From Lentisphaerota bacterium (GTDB lineage Bacteria > Verrucomicrobiota > Lentisphaeria > Oligosphaerales > JABHEG01), in NCBI GenBank assembly GCA_018676675.1, contig JABHEG010000196.1, positions 59,604 to 123,603 on the forward strand: DNA of 64,000 bases. The letters run 5' to 3'. A model generated the notes under the pieces. That model searched no databases, was not told the DNA's origin, and saw only the letters and a program-made list of their open reading frames with translations. Position 1 is the stretch's first letter, and every line of letters begins with the position of its first letter. Made by a program: the position numbers and the translations under genes. Positions 7,719-17,068 of the stretch are shown here, one piece after another.

Positions 7719-10700
7719 ATGCTGAAGAAAGCCACCTTGCTACCGCTCACTTCCCCTGGCTGCCGACACGGGCACTCCCTCATACGCGTCTCGCTCGTAG
7801 TCTCGATTGCGACGGCTCTGTGCATGCCCGGGCTGAGGGCCGCACCGAAGGAGTATACCCGTCAGGCAACGTGGCAGGAGACCGTGCGCGTATCGCTTGA
7901 GAAACTCGCCGACGCCTCTCCTGAAGACCAGCGCAAAACCACTCGCGGCCCGGGCGGAACTCAGTTGGGGCCCTGGCATCTTGTGGGCCCTTTCCGAGCA
8001 GACAGCAAGAAGCGGTTCAAGACCGCCTTCCCTCCTCTCGAGAGCTGGGACACCGACAAGCCCTGCGGAGGAAAGAAGTGGGAGATCAGACGTGATCTGA
8101 ACGACGGTACGGTGCACACCCTGAAGTCTTCCGGGAACGCAGCCACGTTCCTACAGCGCACAATCACCTCTCCCAAGAAACAGCCCCTGAAGTGCTACTT
8201 CGGCAGCGATGATGGAATGGCCCTGTGGCTCAACGGCAAGAAGACATTCGAGCATGATGTCCCCCGCGGCCCGGCCCCGAATCAGGAGAAAGTGAAGGTC
8301 CCTCTCATCAAAGGCCCCAACCGGCTCCTCTTCATGATCTACAACAATGGTGGCGGGCACGGTTTCTACTTCTCGACAAGCAAAACCCCCGGCTCAAAGA
8401 GCCGCCAGACAATCAACGCGGTCTGGAACCAAATCCGGTCGGATTTCCCAGCCGAGACAGACGCCCGCCAGATCCGCTGGGAGCTCAAAGACCGCATCTG
8501 GAGCAAACCGTGGAAATCGGGTGATTTTCGCCAACTGGCTCAGCGCTATGCGTCGCGCGCCGGCTCAGGAGAAATCGCGGACACGGCCCTGAAGCTGGCA
8601 AAGAGTTGTTCGACCCCCAAAAGCCTGCAGGCTGTTCGGGAGGCCTACTACCTCAACAAGTGGGCTGGCGAAGCTGAGGGTTTCCGCCAGCAACTGAACG
8701 AAGACGCTCTGGTCCGAGCTGTACGATCAATTGCTCACCGTTTCCCGGAAGCAGCAGGCGCGAATACAGACCGCCTGGCCCGCATTGAGGCCATGGTCAA
8801 GGAAGCTGACACGATTGTCCGGGAGGCCCGAACAAAGGACGCCAAAGCCCTCGCCGCAATTGAGCCCTTCCTCTTCCGGTGGACTGCGCTGAGGAAAGAT
8901 GCGCTGCTCGCGAACCCCGCCCTCGACTTCAAACGCGTCCTGTTTGTCAAGCGGAAAGGCACCGAAGGGCTGACCCAAAACTGGCAGGGCAATGACCGCC
9001 TCCACAACCGCAAAATAGACAACGAGATCGCGGCCTTCCCACTGCGGTCCTCGCACGCAGACGACGTCACTTTGTTCAAGCCCAAAGAGCGTACCTTCGT
9101 GGGCGATGTCGATCTCCACTTCGACGCAACACGCATGCTCTTCTCGACCAACGGCACCGTCTGCGAAGCCAATATCGATGGCAGTGGTTTCCGAAAAGTG
9201 ATCACCGAAATCGATAGCTACGACCCCTGTTACCTCCCTGATGGGCGCGTCCTCTTCATATCGAACAGCGGGCACCACGCTGTGCCCTGCGTGGGCGGCA
9301 ACGATTACGTCGGCAACCTTCACATCGCCAACGCCGACGGCACTGCCATCCGCCGTCTCTGCTTTGATCAGGACAACAACTGGAATCCGACTGTGCTGGC
9401 CAATGGGCGCGTGTTCTACACCCGCTGGGAGTACACGGATTCAGCCCATTACTTCAGCCGAGTCTTGATGCACATGAATCCCGATGGGACAAATCAGGTC
9501 GAGTTCTACGGCAGCAATTCCTACTGGCCCAACAGCCTCTTCTTCGCACGGCCAATCCCGGAAAGCTCAACCAAATTCATCGCCATAGTGTCCGGCCACC
9601 ATGGGCCGGCGAAAATGGGGGAAATGGTGCTCTTCGACGCAGCGTTGGGCCGGCATGAAGCCGACGGCGCCATCCAGAAGATCCCCGGCTTCGGCAAACC
9701 GGTCAACCCGGTCATCAAGGACAATCTGGTCGGCAATACGTGGCCGAAGTTCCTGCACCCCTACCCCGTTGATGAGGAGACCTTCCTTGTTGCCTGCCGT
9801 CCGTCCGCTAGTTCGTCCTGGGGTATCTACCTTGCCGACATCCATGACAACCTTGTTCCGCTTAAGGTTGTGCCCGGCCATCATTGCCTGGAGCCGTTCC
9901 CCCTGCGTCCGCAGAAGCGTCCGCCTGTCATAGCAGACCGGGTCCGCCCCGGCCACCCCGAGGCCACGGTCTACATCCAGGACATTCACATCGGCCGCGG
10001 ACTCCGCGGCGTTCCCAAGGGAACTGTGAAGAACCTTCGAGTGTTCCAGTATGAGTACGCTTACCGACACAGTGGAGGTCACTACGTCATCGGCTATGAA
10101 GGGCCCTGGGATGTGCGGCGCCTTCTGGGGACAGTCCCAGTCTTCGAGGACGGGTCCGCTGTTTTCAACATTCCTGCCAATGTGCCTTTGGCAGTCCAGC
10201 CCCTCGATGCAGAGGGCAAAGCGTTGGCCCAGATGCGAAGTTGGTTCGTGGGAATGCCCGGCGAATTCGTGTCCTGTGTCGGATGTCACGAGAAGCAGAC
10301 GGAAGTCCCGCCGGCCAGGAACACACTCGCGTCTCGCTCAGCCCCAAAGCCCATTGCCAGCTGGCACGGCCCCAAGCGCGGCTTCAGCTTCCAGCGAGAA
10401 GTGCAGCCGGTCCTTGATCGGCATTGTGTGGGTTGTCACTCAGGCAAGAACGCCAAGATTCCATCATTCGTCGACGATGGAGAGATGGTCGGCTTCCCTC
10501 CAGCTCAGAACCGCTACTCGAAACCATATCTCGCGCTGCATCCGTACGTGCGAAGGAACGGACCGGAGGGGGACTACCACACGCTGACACCACTCGAATT
10601 CCATGCCGATACAAGCGAGCTCGTTCAGCTTCTCTCCAAAGGACACCATGGGGTCAAACTCACCACGGAAGCCTGGGATCGACTGATCACCTGGATTGAT

Positions 10701-11819
10701 CTCAATGTGCCCTACTATGGGACGTGGAAGGAAGCGGTCTCCCGCATCAAGAACGAGTATGTATCCGCCCGCCGAGACAACCGGCGCAAGTACGCCGCCG
10801 TCGATGAGGACATCGAAGAAGTCATTACACCGTACACGAAAGCGGTGGCCTTTGAGCCGCCTCCCCGGGCACGCGCTCCCGCGGCACCCGCTCCGACCGT
10901 CACCGGTTGGCCTTTCAACCGGGAGAAAGCCGTCGCTATGCAAGCGACCACCAGTACACTCGAGATCGACTTGGGGGATGGCCTCCACCTGTCTCTGGCT
11001 CTCGTCCCGGCAGGAACGTTCGTGATGGGTGATGCGAACGGTCGACCCGATGAACGGCCGGCCGCACCGGTGACCGTTCCCCAGGCATTCTGGCTCGCCC
11101 GGTTCGAGACAACGAACCAGCAGTATGCCCAATTCGATTCTGAACACGACAGCGGCGTCTACGACATGCGCTACAAGGACCAAGTCGACCGTGGCTATTA
11201 CGTCAACCAGCCTGACAAACCGGTTATCCGCGTCTCCTGGACCAGGGCAATGGCATTCTGTGAATGGTTATCAAAGAAGACAGGACGAGCGTTTTCACTT
11301 CCCACCGAGTCTCAATGGGAATGGGCCTGCCGCGCCGGAGCCGATACGCCTCTGTCGTTTGGGGGCGTGGCAACGCCATTCGGAGAACACGCAAACCTCG
11401 CTGACAGCACAACTAGCAAACTCGCCGTCCGCGGGGTGAACCCGAAACCGATTCCCAAGCCGCACCCCATGGCTGCCTTCCTGCCAGCCATCTTCAATGT
11501 CAACGACAAGGTCCTCCATCTTGCCCCACCCGGAACCTACAAACCTAATGTTTGGGGCCTCCATGACATGCATGGGAACGTCGCTGAGTGGACCCGGTCT
11601 CTGTACAAGCCCTACCCGTATGTCGGCGACGACCGAAATGCTCCGGGAAACCCGATGGAAAAACGGGTTGTGCGCGGCGGTTCCTGGCGTGACAGGCCAC
11701 ATCGAGCCCGTTCCGCGTTCCGTCTGGCCTTCCCTGCCTGGCAGCAAGTCTACAACGTGGGATTCCGAGTTGTCTGCCCCGTGACGGACAGCGACGGGAA
11801 GCTGCGGGCAGCGAGATAG
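7719..11819 (+). CDS. secreted HzsA-like propeller / cytochrome c / SUMF1-like fusion protein
   Basis: This 1366-residue protein has a Sec signal peptide (hydrophobic about 22-40, cleavage near LRA-AP). A PA14/NPCBM-like beta-sandwich region covers about 80-225. A Tol/PD40-type propeller follows at about 440-800 (repeats such as YDPCYLPDGRVLFISNSG). Two c-type haem sites, CVGCH at 853-857 and 903-907, follow. A C-terminal SUMF1/FGE-like domain (about 1090-1360) has FETTNQQY, LPTESQWEWACRAG, GNVAEW and VVRGGSWRDRPHRARSAF. The cysteine pair used by true formylglycine-generating enzymes near that last block is absent, so sulfatase activation is unlikely. Propeller plus haem layout resembles hydrazine synthase alpha-like proteins common in PVC bacteria. 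An SD-like AAGGAAAAG precedes the ATG. The iclR gene follows after 5 bases. Confidence 0.88.
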   Translation: MLKKATLLPLTSPGCRHGHSLIRVSLVVSIATALCMPGLRAAPKEYTRQATWQETVRVSLEKLADASPEDQRKTTRGPGGTQLGPWHLVGPFRADSKKRFKTAFPPLESWDTDKPCGGKKWEIRRDLNDGTVHTLKSSGNAATFLQRTITSPKKQPLKCYFGSDDGMALWLNGKKTFEHDVPRGPAPNQEKVKVPLIKGPNRLLFMIYNNGGGHGFYFSTSKTPGSKSRQTINAVWNQIRSDFPAETDARQIRWELKDRIWSKPWKSGDFRQLAQRYASRAGSGEIADTALKLAKSCSTPKSLQAVREAYYLNKWAGEAEGFRQQLNEDALVRAVRSIAHRFPEAAGANTDRLARIEAMVKEADTIVREARTKDAKALAAIEPFLFRWTALRKDALLANPALDFKRVLFVKRKGTEGLTQNWQGNDRLHNRKIDNEIAAFPLRSSHADDVTLFKPKERTFVGDVDLHFDATRMLFSTNGTVCEANIDGSGFRKVITEIDSYDPCYLPDGRVLFISNSGHHAVPCVGGNDYVGNLHIANADGTAIRRLCFDQDNNWNPTVLANGRVFYTRWEYTDSAHYFSRVLMHMNPDGTNQVEFYGSNSYWPNSLFFARPIPESSTKFIAIVSGHHGPAKMGEMVLFDAALGRHEADGAIQKIPGFGKPVNPVIKDNLVGNTWPKFLHPYPVDEETFLVACRPSASSSWGIYLADIHDNLVPLKVVPGHHCLEPFPLRPQKRPPVIADRVRPGHPEATVYIQDIHIGRGLRGVPKGTVKNLRVFQYEYAYRHSGGHYVIGYEGPWDVRRLLGTVPVFEDGSAVFNIPANVPLAVQPLDAEGKALAQMRSWFVGMPGEFVSCVGCHEKQTEVPPARNTLASRSAPKPIASWHGPKRGFSFQREVQPVLDRHCVGCHSGKNAKIPSFVDDGEMVGFPPAQNRYSKPYLALHPYVRRNGPEGDYHTLTPLEFHADTSELVQLLSKGHHGVKLTTEAWDRLITWIDLNVPYYGTWKEAVSRIKNEYVSARRDNRRKYAAVDEDIEEVITPYTKAVAFEPPPRARAPAAPAPTVTGWPFNREKAVAMQATTSTLEIDLGDGLHLSLALVPAGTFVMGDANGRPDERPAAPVTVPQAFWLARFETTNQQYAQFDSEHDSGVYDMRYKDQVDRGYYVNQPDKPVIRVSWTRAMAFCEWLSKKTGRAFSLPTESQWEWACRAGADTPLSFGGVATPFGEHANLADSTTSKLAVRGVNPKPIPKPHPMAAFLPAIFNVNDKVLHLAPPGTYKPNVWGLHDMHGNVAEWTRSLYKPYPYVGDDRNAPGNPMEKRVVRGGSWRDRPHRARSAFRLAFPAWQQVYNVGFRVVCPVTDSDGKLRAAR

Positions 11820-11824
11820 GTCAC

Positions 11825-12616
11825 ATGACAGACCGAGACACCGAACTGTCAGCCGACACACGCTACCGCATCCCGAATCTGGAGCGTGCTCTGGCGATTC
11901 TCGAGCACCTCGTCCAACGCCCTGAAGGCCTCGGGGTCTCTGAGTTGACCGAACAGCTCGGATTCCCCAAAAACAGTGTCTTCCGGGTCACGATGACACT
12001 CCTTCACCATGGCTACCTGCAACGCGATGGCCAGAAACGTTTCTCGGTGAGCTCCAAGTTGCTGGGCATGGGCTGCAGCACGTTGAGTGACGAGCCACTC
12101 GTCCCCGCAGCCCTCGAGGTCATGCAGCAGTGTCGAGACGCCGTGCGCGAGACGGTCCTGATCGGCACCATGGTTCAGAATGAAGGCGTGGTCATGGAAC
12201 AGGTTCTGGGGACGCATCCCTTCAAGTTCTCTGTCGACTTGGGAATGCGCATCCCCGCTCATACCGCGGCGCCAACAAAGGCCATGCTTGCGTATCTGCC
12301 GCCGGACGAGCGTGAACAGGTCATCCGGAGCTTGAGCTACGACCAGTTCAACGAGAACACGATCTTGTCCTCCGATCACTTCAGGCGGGAACTGGCAAAG
12401 GTGCGCCAAGCCGGCTACGCCGTTGATCGGGGAGAATTGCTCCGTGGGGTCCATTGCGTTGGTGCCCCCGTCTTCGGCCGCTACGGCACACCGGTTGCGG
12501 CAATCTGGACGACCGGCCCCGAGGACCGAATCCCTGCGCACGCGTTCCCCAACGTGGGACGCACCATCCGCCAACACGCCGATCGAGTTTCGGCCAAACT
12601 CGGCTGGACAGGCTAG
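11825..12616 (+). CDS. IclR family transcriptional regulator
   Basis: This 263-residue protein has an N-terminal winged helix (about 17-75: NLERALAILEHL, GVSELTEQLGFPKNSVFRV) and a C-terminal effector-binding domain (about 85-255) with AHTAAPTKAMLAYLP and AGYAVDRGELLRGVHCVGAPVFG, all typical of IclR. Members control small catabolic units in response to small carbon compounds. The start lies 5 bases after the large fusion gene, so both are probably on one transcript. The regulated promoter could also include the divergent FAD oxidoreductase, but no operator was identified. Confidence 0.92.
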   Translation: MTDRDTELSADTRYRIPNLERALAILEHLVQRPEGLGVSELTEQLGFPKNSVFRVTMTLLHHGYLQRDGQKRFSVSSKLLGMGCSTLSDEPLVPAALEVMQQCRDAVRETVLIGTMVQNEGVVMEQVLGTHPFKFSVDLGMRIPAHTAAPTKAMLAYLPPDEREQVIRSLSYDQFNENTILSSDHFRRELAKVRQAGYAVDRGELLRGVHCVGAPVFGRYGTPVAAIWTTGPEDRIPAHAFPNVGRTIRQHADRVSAKLGWTG

Positions 12617-12617
12617 A

Positions 12618-12642
12618 CCCTCCGCGGAGAGCCCGCGGAGGG
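12618..12642. terminator. perfect 10 bp hairpin between convergent genes
   Basis: CCCTCCGCGG (12618-12627) and CCGCGGAGGG (12633-12642) form a perfect stem with a 5-base loop two bases after the iclR stop. It lies between genes that converge, so it may end transcription from both sides. No T-run follows on the plus strand. Confidence 0.6.
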
Positions 12643-12650
12643 GGGGAGCA

Positions 12651-12769
12651 GGTTCACGGTTCAGTGGTTCACCGTTGTTTGTCGGGCATGACCAAGACGG
12701 TTCGTCCTTCAAATTGGGTGCAATTGCCTGTTCCCAACCGTTGAGCGGTGAACCGGCTAACTGTGAACC
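12651..12769. repeat. imperfect 24 bp inverted-repeat pair
   Basis: Positions 12651-12674 and 12746-12769 are inverted copies: both contain GGTTCAC-type blocks, and the inner 9 bases (GGTTCACCG / CGGTGAACC) are exact. They bound a 119 bp segment in the gap between iclR and the FAD oxidoreductase gene. This could be the remnant of a small non-autonomous element or a large transcript hairpin. Confidence 0.5.
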
Positions 12770-12801
12770 CCGACGCGGAACCCTCTTCGCGGCGGCTCAA
12801 G

Positions 12802-14172
12802 CTAAGGAACGCCGTCCAGGATTGCCCCATGCCGGGACAACTCGGTCCGCAGAGCGTCCGTGTCGACCTGGCAAAACGGGAGTTCGTCCCGAGCAACCTG
12901 TCCGGCAGCAATCCCTGCCGCCTCTCCCATCGCCATACAGGGCGCCATGACACGCAACGGCCCCATCACGTCACGTTCAACACTGACAGCCCGCCCCGGG
13001 CAAACCAGGTTATCCACTCCAAGCGGAACCATGATCCGGTAGGGAATCGGCGTCAGAGCAGGTTTCGCCTTACCGTGCATGGGCTGGTGTGACGGCTTCT
13101 TTGGATCCGGCAGATCCCAACCGTAACAAGACACACCGACAACATCCGGGAACGTGTTCTCCCTCATCAAATCGGCCACAGTAAGCCGGTATTCACCACG
13201 AATTCGGCGAGTTTCTCGCACCCCAAGAAGCGATGCAACAGTCTTGATTCGAGCCGCTGAGAACCCGGGCACGTGCTGACGCAAACACGTCACCAGAGCC
13301 TCGATCTCAGCTCGCCCCTCAACCATCCCACGCGTAACGGAAGCGCCGTCCGTTCCGTCGTACCCGCACAGCCGTGTTGTATTGAGCATCATGGTCCCCG
13401 GCTCAGTCAGCTGAACGGAAATCAGGATATCCACAGGGAGCGGCCATTCACCCCGTTCCCGCAAATCGGCAATCAACGCCCGGAATCGTGGGCTGTCATT
13501 GGCATCGATGTAGCTGGCAAGGGCCTCCTGATCAACACCGTCAACGTGCACCTCCAGTGTCACCGGCGTCATCGCGCCATCATCGTCGCGCCCTTTGTCG
13601 AAAGGGCAACCGAACCGAGCAGCCACATCTGCATCGCCGGTCGCATCGATGACTGCCTGGGCAGGAACAGCCTGCAAGCCCCCCTTATTGTACAGGATGA
13701 CATGGGTGATCCTCCCCTCGACCCGTACGGCGTCGACAACGTGTGTGTGCAGGAGAACGTCGACCTGCTCTGAAGCCATCTTGCGATCCAGGTAAGCCGC
13801 CATGCCAAACGGATCGAAAGGAACACCATGGATCAGGCCGAGATACCAGCCGTGAGGAGTGTACTTCTGCCCGGGGGAGACAACTGGAAGCAAAGCAATC
13901 CCTTGCTCAGCGGCCTCCATGCTCACCTCCCGGAAAATCCCCCCGACCACCCACGTACCATCCTTCCGTCGTCCCCCGAGCCAATGAGAAACGAGTCCAC
14001 TCGTCCCCATCCCTCCAAGCTGGCCCTGCCCCTCGACCAAGAGCACATTCAGCCCCTGCCGAGCTGCGGCTATCGCGGCGCTGCAGCCTGCCGGACCACC
14101 CCCGCAAACGACAACTGAACGAGAAGGCAGCAAGGGGAGATCCTGAGTCGGGTAGCGGATGTGTTCAGTCAT
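12802..14172 (-). CDS. FAD-dependent oxidoreductase (FAD_oxidored family)
   Basis: This 456-residue protein has the dinucleotide-binding start VVVCGGGPAGCSAAIAA (20-36, GGGPAG at 24-29), the LGGMGTSG block, and the C-terminal MAMGEAAGIAAGQVA, all typical of the FAD_oxidored family common in PVC and Bacteroidota glycan clusters. No signal peptide is visible, unlike the second FAD oxidoreductase at 21 kb, so it is probably cytoplasmic. The substrate is unknown; relatives are presumed to oxidise sugars or related alcohols. Confidence 0.87.
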   Translation of the reverse strand: MTEHIRYPTQDLPLLPSRSVVVCGGGPAGCSAAIAAARQGLNVLLVEGQGQLGGMGTSGLVSHWLGGRRKDGTWVVGGIFREVSMEAAEQGIALLPVVSPGQKYTPHGWYLGLIHGVPFDPFGMAAYLDRKMASEQVDVLLHTHVVDAVRVEGRITHVILYNKGGLQAVPAQAVIDATGDADVAARFGCPFDKGRDDDGAMTPVTLEVHVDGVDQEALASYIDANDSPRFRALIADLRERGEWPLPVDILISVQLTEPGTMMLNTTRLCGYDGTDGASVTRGMVEGRAEIEALVTCLRQHVPGFSAARIKTVASLLGVRETRRIRGEYRLTVADLMRENTFPDVVGVSCYGWDLPDPKKPSHQPMHGKAKPALTPIPYRIMVPLGVDNLVCPGRAVSVERDVMGPLRVMAPCMAMGEAAGIAAGQVARDELPFCQVDTDALRTELSRHGAILDGVP

Positions 14173-14768
14173 TGAGTCTTCTTTCCTGTCGATGCTCGAT
14201 CAGGGCTGCTGTTGCTGGAGACGTCCACCGGCGCAATCATCGAGGGAACGTCTGTGCTCACAGACAACCGGGGCACTCGTCGTACGGTAAGACTTTTCGG
14301 CGGTATGGCCTCCTCCTTCGACGTCCGCGCAGATGGTCGCTGGCTGGTCCACGATGTACGGCACAGCGTCCCAAAGGACGCCCATGTCCTTGACGGTGTC
14401 TGGCGCTTCCGCACCGCCGACAGTCCATGGGGAAGCCTGAGAGTTCCGGGGTATTGGGAGAGCCAGGGGGTCATCCATACCACGGCCGACGCCCCCGAAC
14501 CGACCTGGGCTCCTTACAACGGCACACCAGACACACCGCCGCTGCAGTCCGTGATCATCCACGTGCATGCCTTCTTCCTGGCATGGCTCTCCGGACGGGC
14601 GACCAATCTGCGTGACGCTCCTCTGAATATGGACTTCGACCTGACTCTGGCCTCAGGCGACCCAATGGGACGATAACTCAAACTGCCGGTTTGCCACCCT
14701 TGAACAAGCCTTTATCTTGACGGCTCCCGTATGCTCTGAGTAGCCACACACCCACAGCTGGACCTCGA
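14173..14768. other. intergenic region containing a possible gene relic
   Basis: About 600 bases separate the FAD oxidoreductase start from the acyltransferase start. The only frame of interest is the plus frame described separately. Both flanking genes are transcribed away from this gap, so it should hold two promoters, but I could not place them. Confidence 0.5.
14212..14676 (+). pseudogene. possible fragment of a sugar-binding/GH2-like gene
   Basis: A plus frame is open for about 155 codons but has only a TTG or an internal ATG (14305) as start and no SD. The segment LDGVWRFRTADSPWGSLRVP followed by GYWESQG resembles the sugar-binding N-terminal domain of GH2 enzymes (Trp-rich, V-P-G-x-W-E). 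After that the sequence loses any resemblance. It may be a decayed piece of a larger gene, or chance. No family can be assigned with confidence. Confidence 0.28.
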
Positions 14769-15851
14769 ATGGCCAACGAAAGTACGCCTGCCCCTGTACT
14801 GGAGCAAGAATCCCCGCCCACGACGTCGCCTCGCCTCGTCGGTATCGATTTCGTCCGCGTTCTGGCCGTGTGTGCCATCGTCACGATGCACACGTTCCCG
14901 GCTTCAGGAGCCCTGGACTCTCTGGGAACGTGGGTCAACCAATGCTGCCGTTGGGCCGTCCCCTTCTTCTTTGTGGCAGCGGGTTTCTTCTTCGAAAAGG
15001 GGTTGCTCAAGGGGCGTTCAGCCAAGACACAGTTGCTGCGCTCAACACGACGTCTGCTTGGGCTCTTTGTTCTCTGGTGGATCGTCTACCTGTTTGCCCC
15101 CCCCGGCCTCCGTGATCTGATCGGCCCAGAACGAATTGGTGCCTGGACACAGGCCATCGCCTTCCGGTGGGGGCGCGTAACAGGCAGTCTGGAGCTGTTC
15201 CTCCTTGAAGGACCAGCTATCCACCTGTGGTTCCTGGTGGCGTTGTGGGGAGGGCTCCTCTTCGTGGTCGCGACCCGCGGTCACCGCAAGCCTGACGTCA
15301 TGCTGGCGATTGCCTTGCTGCTCTATGTGATCGGGGTTCTGGGCGGAACATACAGCGCAACGCCAGCTGGGCTCAACCTGCCGATCCACACCCGCAACGG
15401 GATCTTCTTCTCAGCCTTCTTCACCGCAGTCGGGGTCATGCTCGCCCAGCGTGAACACTTGCCCGGCCTCCGAGGAGCACTGCTTCTCTTCGTGGCCGGA
15501 ATGGCAAGCCACATCTGCGAGGTGATTGCCTGGAGCCGGATCGAACCGCTCCCTCTCTGGGAAAACACCTTCACGCTGGGCACACTGGTCTGGGGCGTGG
15601 GCGCTTTCCTCGTCGCTCGGACGCTCCCCGCAGTCGGCCCCGTGAAACAGATCGCCCGACTGGCGGGCCTCCCCCTCGGCATCTACCTGACCCACATGAT
15701 CTTCGCTGACCCCGTCTACTGCATCGCGGCCAAGGTGTTTGGTGACGGCCCTCTGTACAACCCCTCATGCCCGGCCGGAGTCCTCCTCTGCGCCGGAACG
15801 GCAACATACATTTTGTCGCTGAACCGGTTCACTCGGCGACTCATCAGCTGA
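14769..15851 (+). CDS. acyltransferase 3 family membrane protein
   Basis: This 360-residue protein has about ten hydrophobic segments. The N-terminus carries GIDFVRVLAVCAIVTMHTF (the conserved R and H of the family) and then the membrane stretch VPFFFVAAGFFFEKGLL, as in OafA/NodX-type enzymes that move acyl groups onto sugars or peptidoglycan at the membrane. The ATG at 14769 begins MANESTPAPVLEQES, a short soluble lead before the first segment. It ends two bases before the convergent amidohydrolase. The acceptor is unknown. Confidence 0.83.
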   Translation: MANESTPAPVLEQESPPTTSPRLVGIDFVRVLAVCAIVTMHTFPASGALDSLGTWVNQCCRWAVPFFFVAAGFFFEKGLLKGRSAKTQLLRSTRRLLGLFVLWWIVYLFAPPGLRDLIGPERIGAWTQAIAFRWGRVTGSLELFLLEGPAIHLWFLVALWGGLLFVVATRGHRKPDVMLAIALLLYVIGVLGGTYSATPAGLNLPIHTRNGIFFSAFFTAVGVMLAQREHLPGLRGALLLFVAGMASHICEVIAWSRIEPLPLWENTFTLGTLVWGVGAFLVARTLPAVGPVKQIARLAGLPLGIYLTHMIFADPVYCIAAKVFGDGPLYNPSCPAGVLLCAGTATYILSLNRFTRRLIS

Positions 15852-15853
15852 TG

Positions 15854-17068
15854 TCAGTCCACAATCCCCGCTCCCCGTTCCGGAGGCTGCGGCAGACGAA
15901 CGCTGTAGTAACCCGCGTGCTCGTCGTCGACCGACTCGACCTTTCCCTCCTTCATGACCAGCTTGATATTCTCCTGGTCATACAAAATAGCAATGTCATC
16001 TAGAGGATCGCCACTGACAATCAGGAGATCCGCGTACTTCCCTGCCTCCAGAGTGCCAAGCTTATCCTGCTTGCGGAAGGCCTCCGCATTCGTCTTGGTC
16101 GCTGCGACGATCGCGTCCATGGGCGAAACGCCACAGGCAACAAATTCCTGCAGTTCAAAGGGAGTGGCATCGCCCACGTACCAGCCGTGAGCCGACCCCG
16201 GGTAATCCGTCCCCACGCACAGAGACACACCAATCTCGTAGGCCAGGCGCACCCCCTCACGGTGAATCGGTTGCGACTGGCGCATCTCCTCCATCATCCA
16301 CGGACGGTCGGGCCAGGCCACGATGTTCCGATCACTCGTGACCCGCAGTGTCGGCACGAAGTACAGACCGCGGTCCTTGATTCCGTGGACCGCTTCGGCG
16401 CCAATAAACGCGCCATGATGGATCTGGTCAATTCCGGCCGTGATTGAGTTCGCGAGCCCTGGATCTGTGTGGGCATGCACGACAACCGGCACGTGCCACG
16501 CATGCGCTTCATCAGAAAGCGCCTCCAGTTCCTCCAGCGTGTAATTGCGGACAGCGCACGTCTCGTCCGCCGCCCAGAAGCCGCCGGATGCCGCGGTCTT
16601 GATGAAGTCCGCACCGGCCATCACCATCTCTCTGACCGCCTTCCGCACCTCCCAGGGGCCGTCAGCGGTCCGGAACTTGACATGCCCGTGGGTGGGAGTG
16701 ACAATGCACCCCGCAATCATTCGGGCACACCCGCGAGCGTGCCCTGCGTTGATCCCATCCCTGAGCTTGATTCCAGACACATTGGCCGACACGCTGCAAA
16801 CGGTCGTGATACCCCGTTGCAGCGAGAGCTGCAGAGTCTGGATGGCTTTGGTATCCCCGCCGACATGGGCATGCGCTTCGATCAGTCCCGGCATCACCGT
16901 CTTGTCGGTCGCATCGATCACACGTGCATCGGGGGGGACCTCTACCTCCCCGGCCGCGCCCACCGCGTCGACCAGCTTGTCCTTGATGAGGACCACGCTG
17001 TCCGGCACCGGGGGCCGTCCCGTGCCGTCGATCATCGTCCCGTGTACCACTGCGGTGTAATCAGTCAT
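15854..17068 (-). CDS. amidohydrolase family metal-dependent hydrolase
   Basis: Starting at ATG 17068 (SD GGGAGGA just upstream; the longer frame to 17131 lacks support), the 404-residue protein has the amidohydrolase pattern: MPGLIEAHAHVGG (His66, His68), DFIKTAASGG (candidate metal-bridging Lys), VVVHAHTD, QIHHGAF and VGTDYPG (catalytic Asp). It groups with imidazolonepropionase/prolidase-like amidohydrolases that cleave amide or lactam bonds. The start overlaps the stop of the upstream Gfo/Idh gene by 4 bases (ATGA), so translation is coupled. Confidence 0.88.
   Translation of the reverse strand: MTDYTAVVHGTMIDGTGRPPVPDSVVLIKDKLVDAVGAAGEVEVPPDARVIDATDKTVMPGLIEAHAHVGGDTKAIQTLQLSLQRGITTVCSVSANVSGIKLRDGINAGHARGCARMIAGCIVTPTHGHVKFRTADGPWEVRKAVREMVMAGADFIKTAASGGFWAADETCAVRNYTLEELEALSDEAHAWHVPVVVHAHTDPGLANSITAGIDQIHHGAFIGAEAVHGIKDRGLYFVPTLRVTSDRNIVAWPDRPWMMEEMRQSQPIHREGVRLAYEIGVSLCVGTDYPGSAHGWYVGDATPFELQEFVACGVSPMDAIVAATKTNAEAFRKQDKLGTLEAGKYADLLIVSGDPLDDIAILYDQENIKLVMKEGKVESVDDEHAGYYSVRLPQPPERGAGIVD

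Noticed and set aside
14200..14568. Minus-strand frame of 122 codons
   Set aside because: It is the shadow of the plus frame there and shows no family signal.
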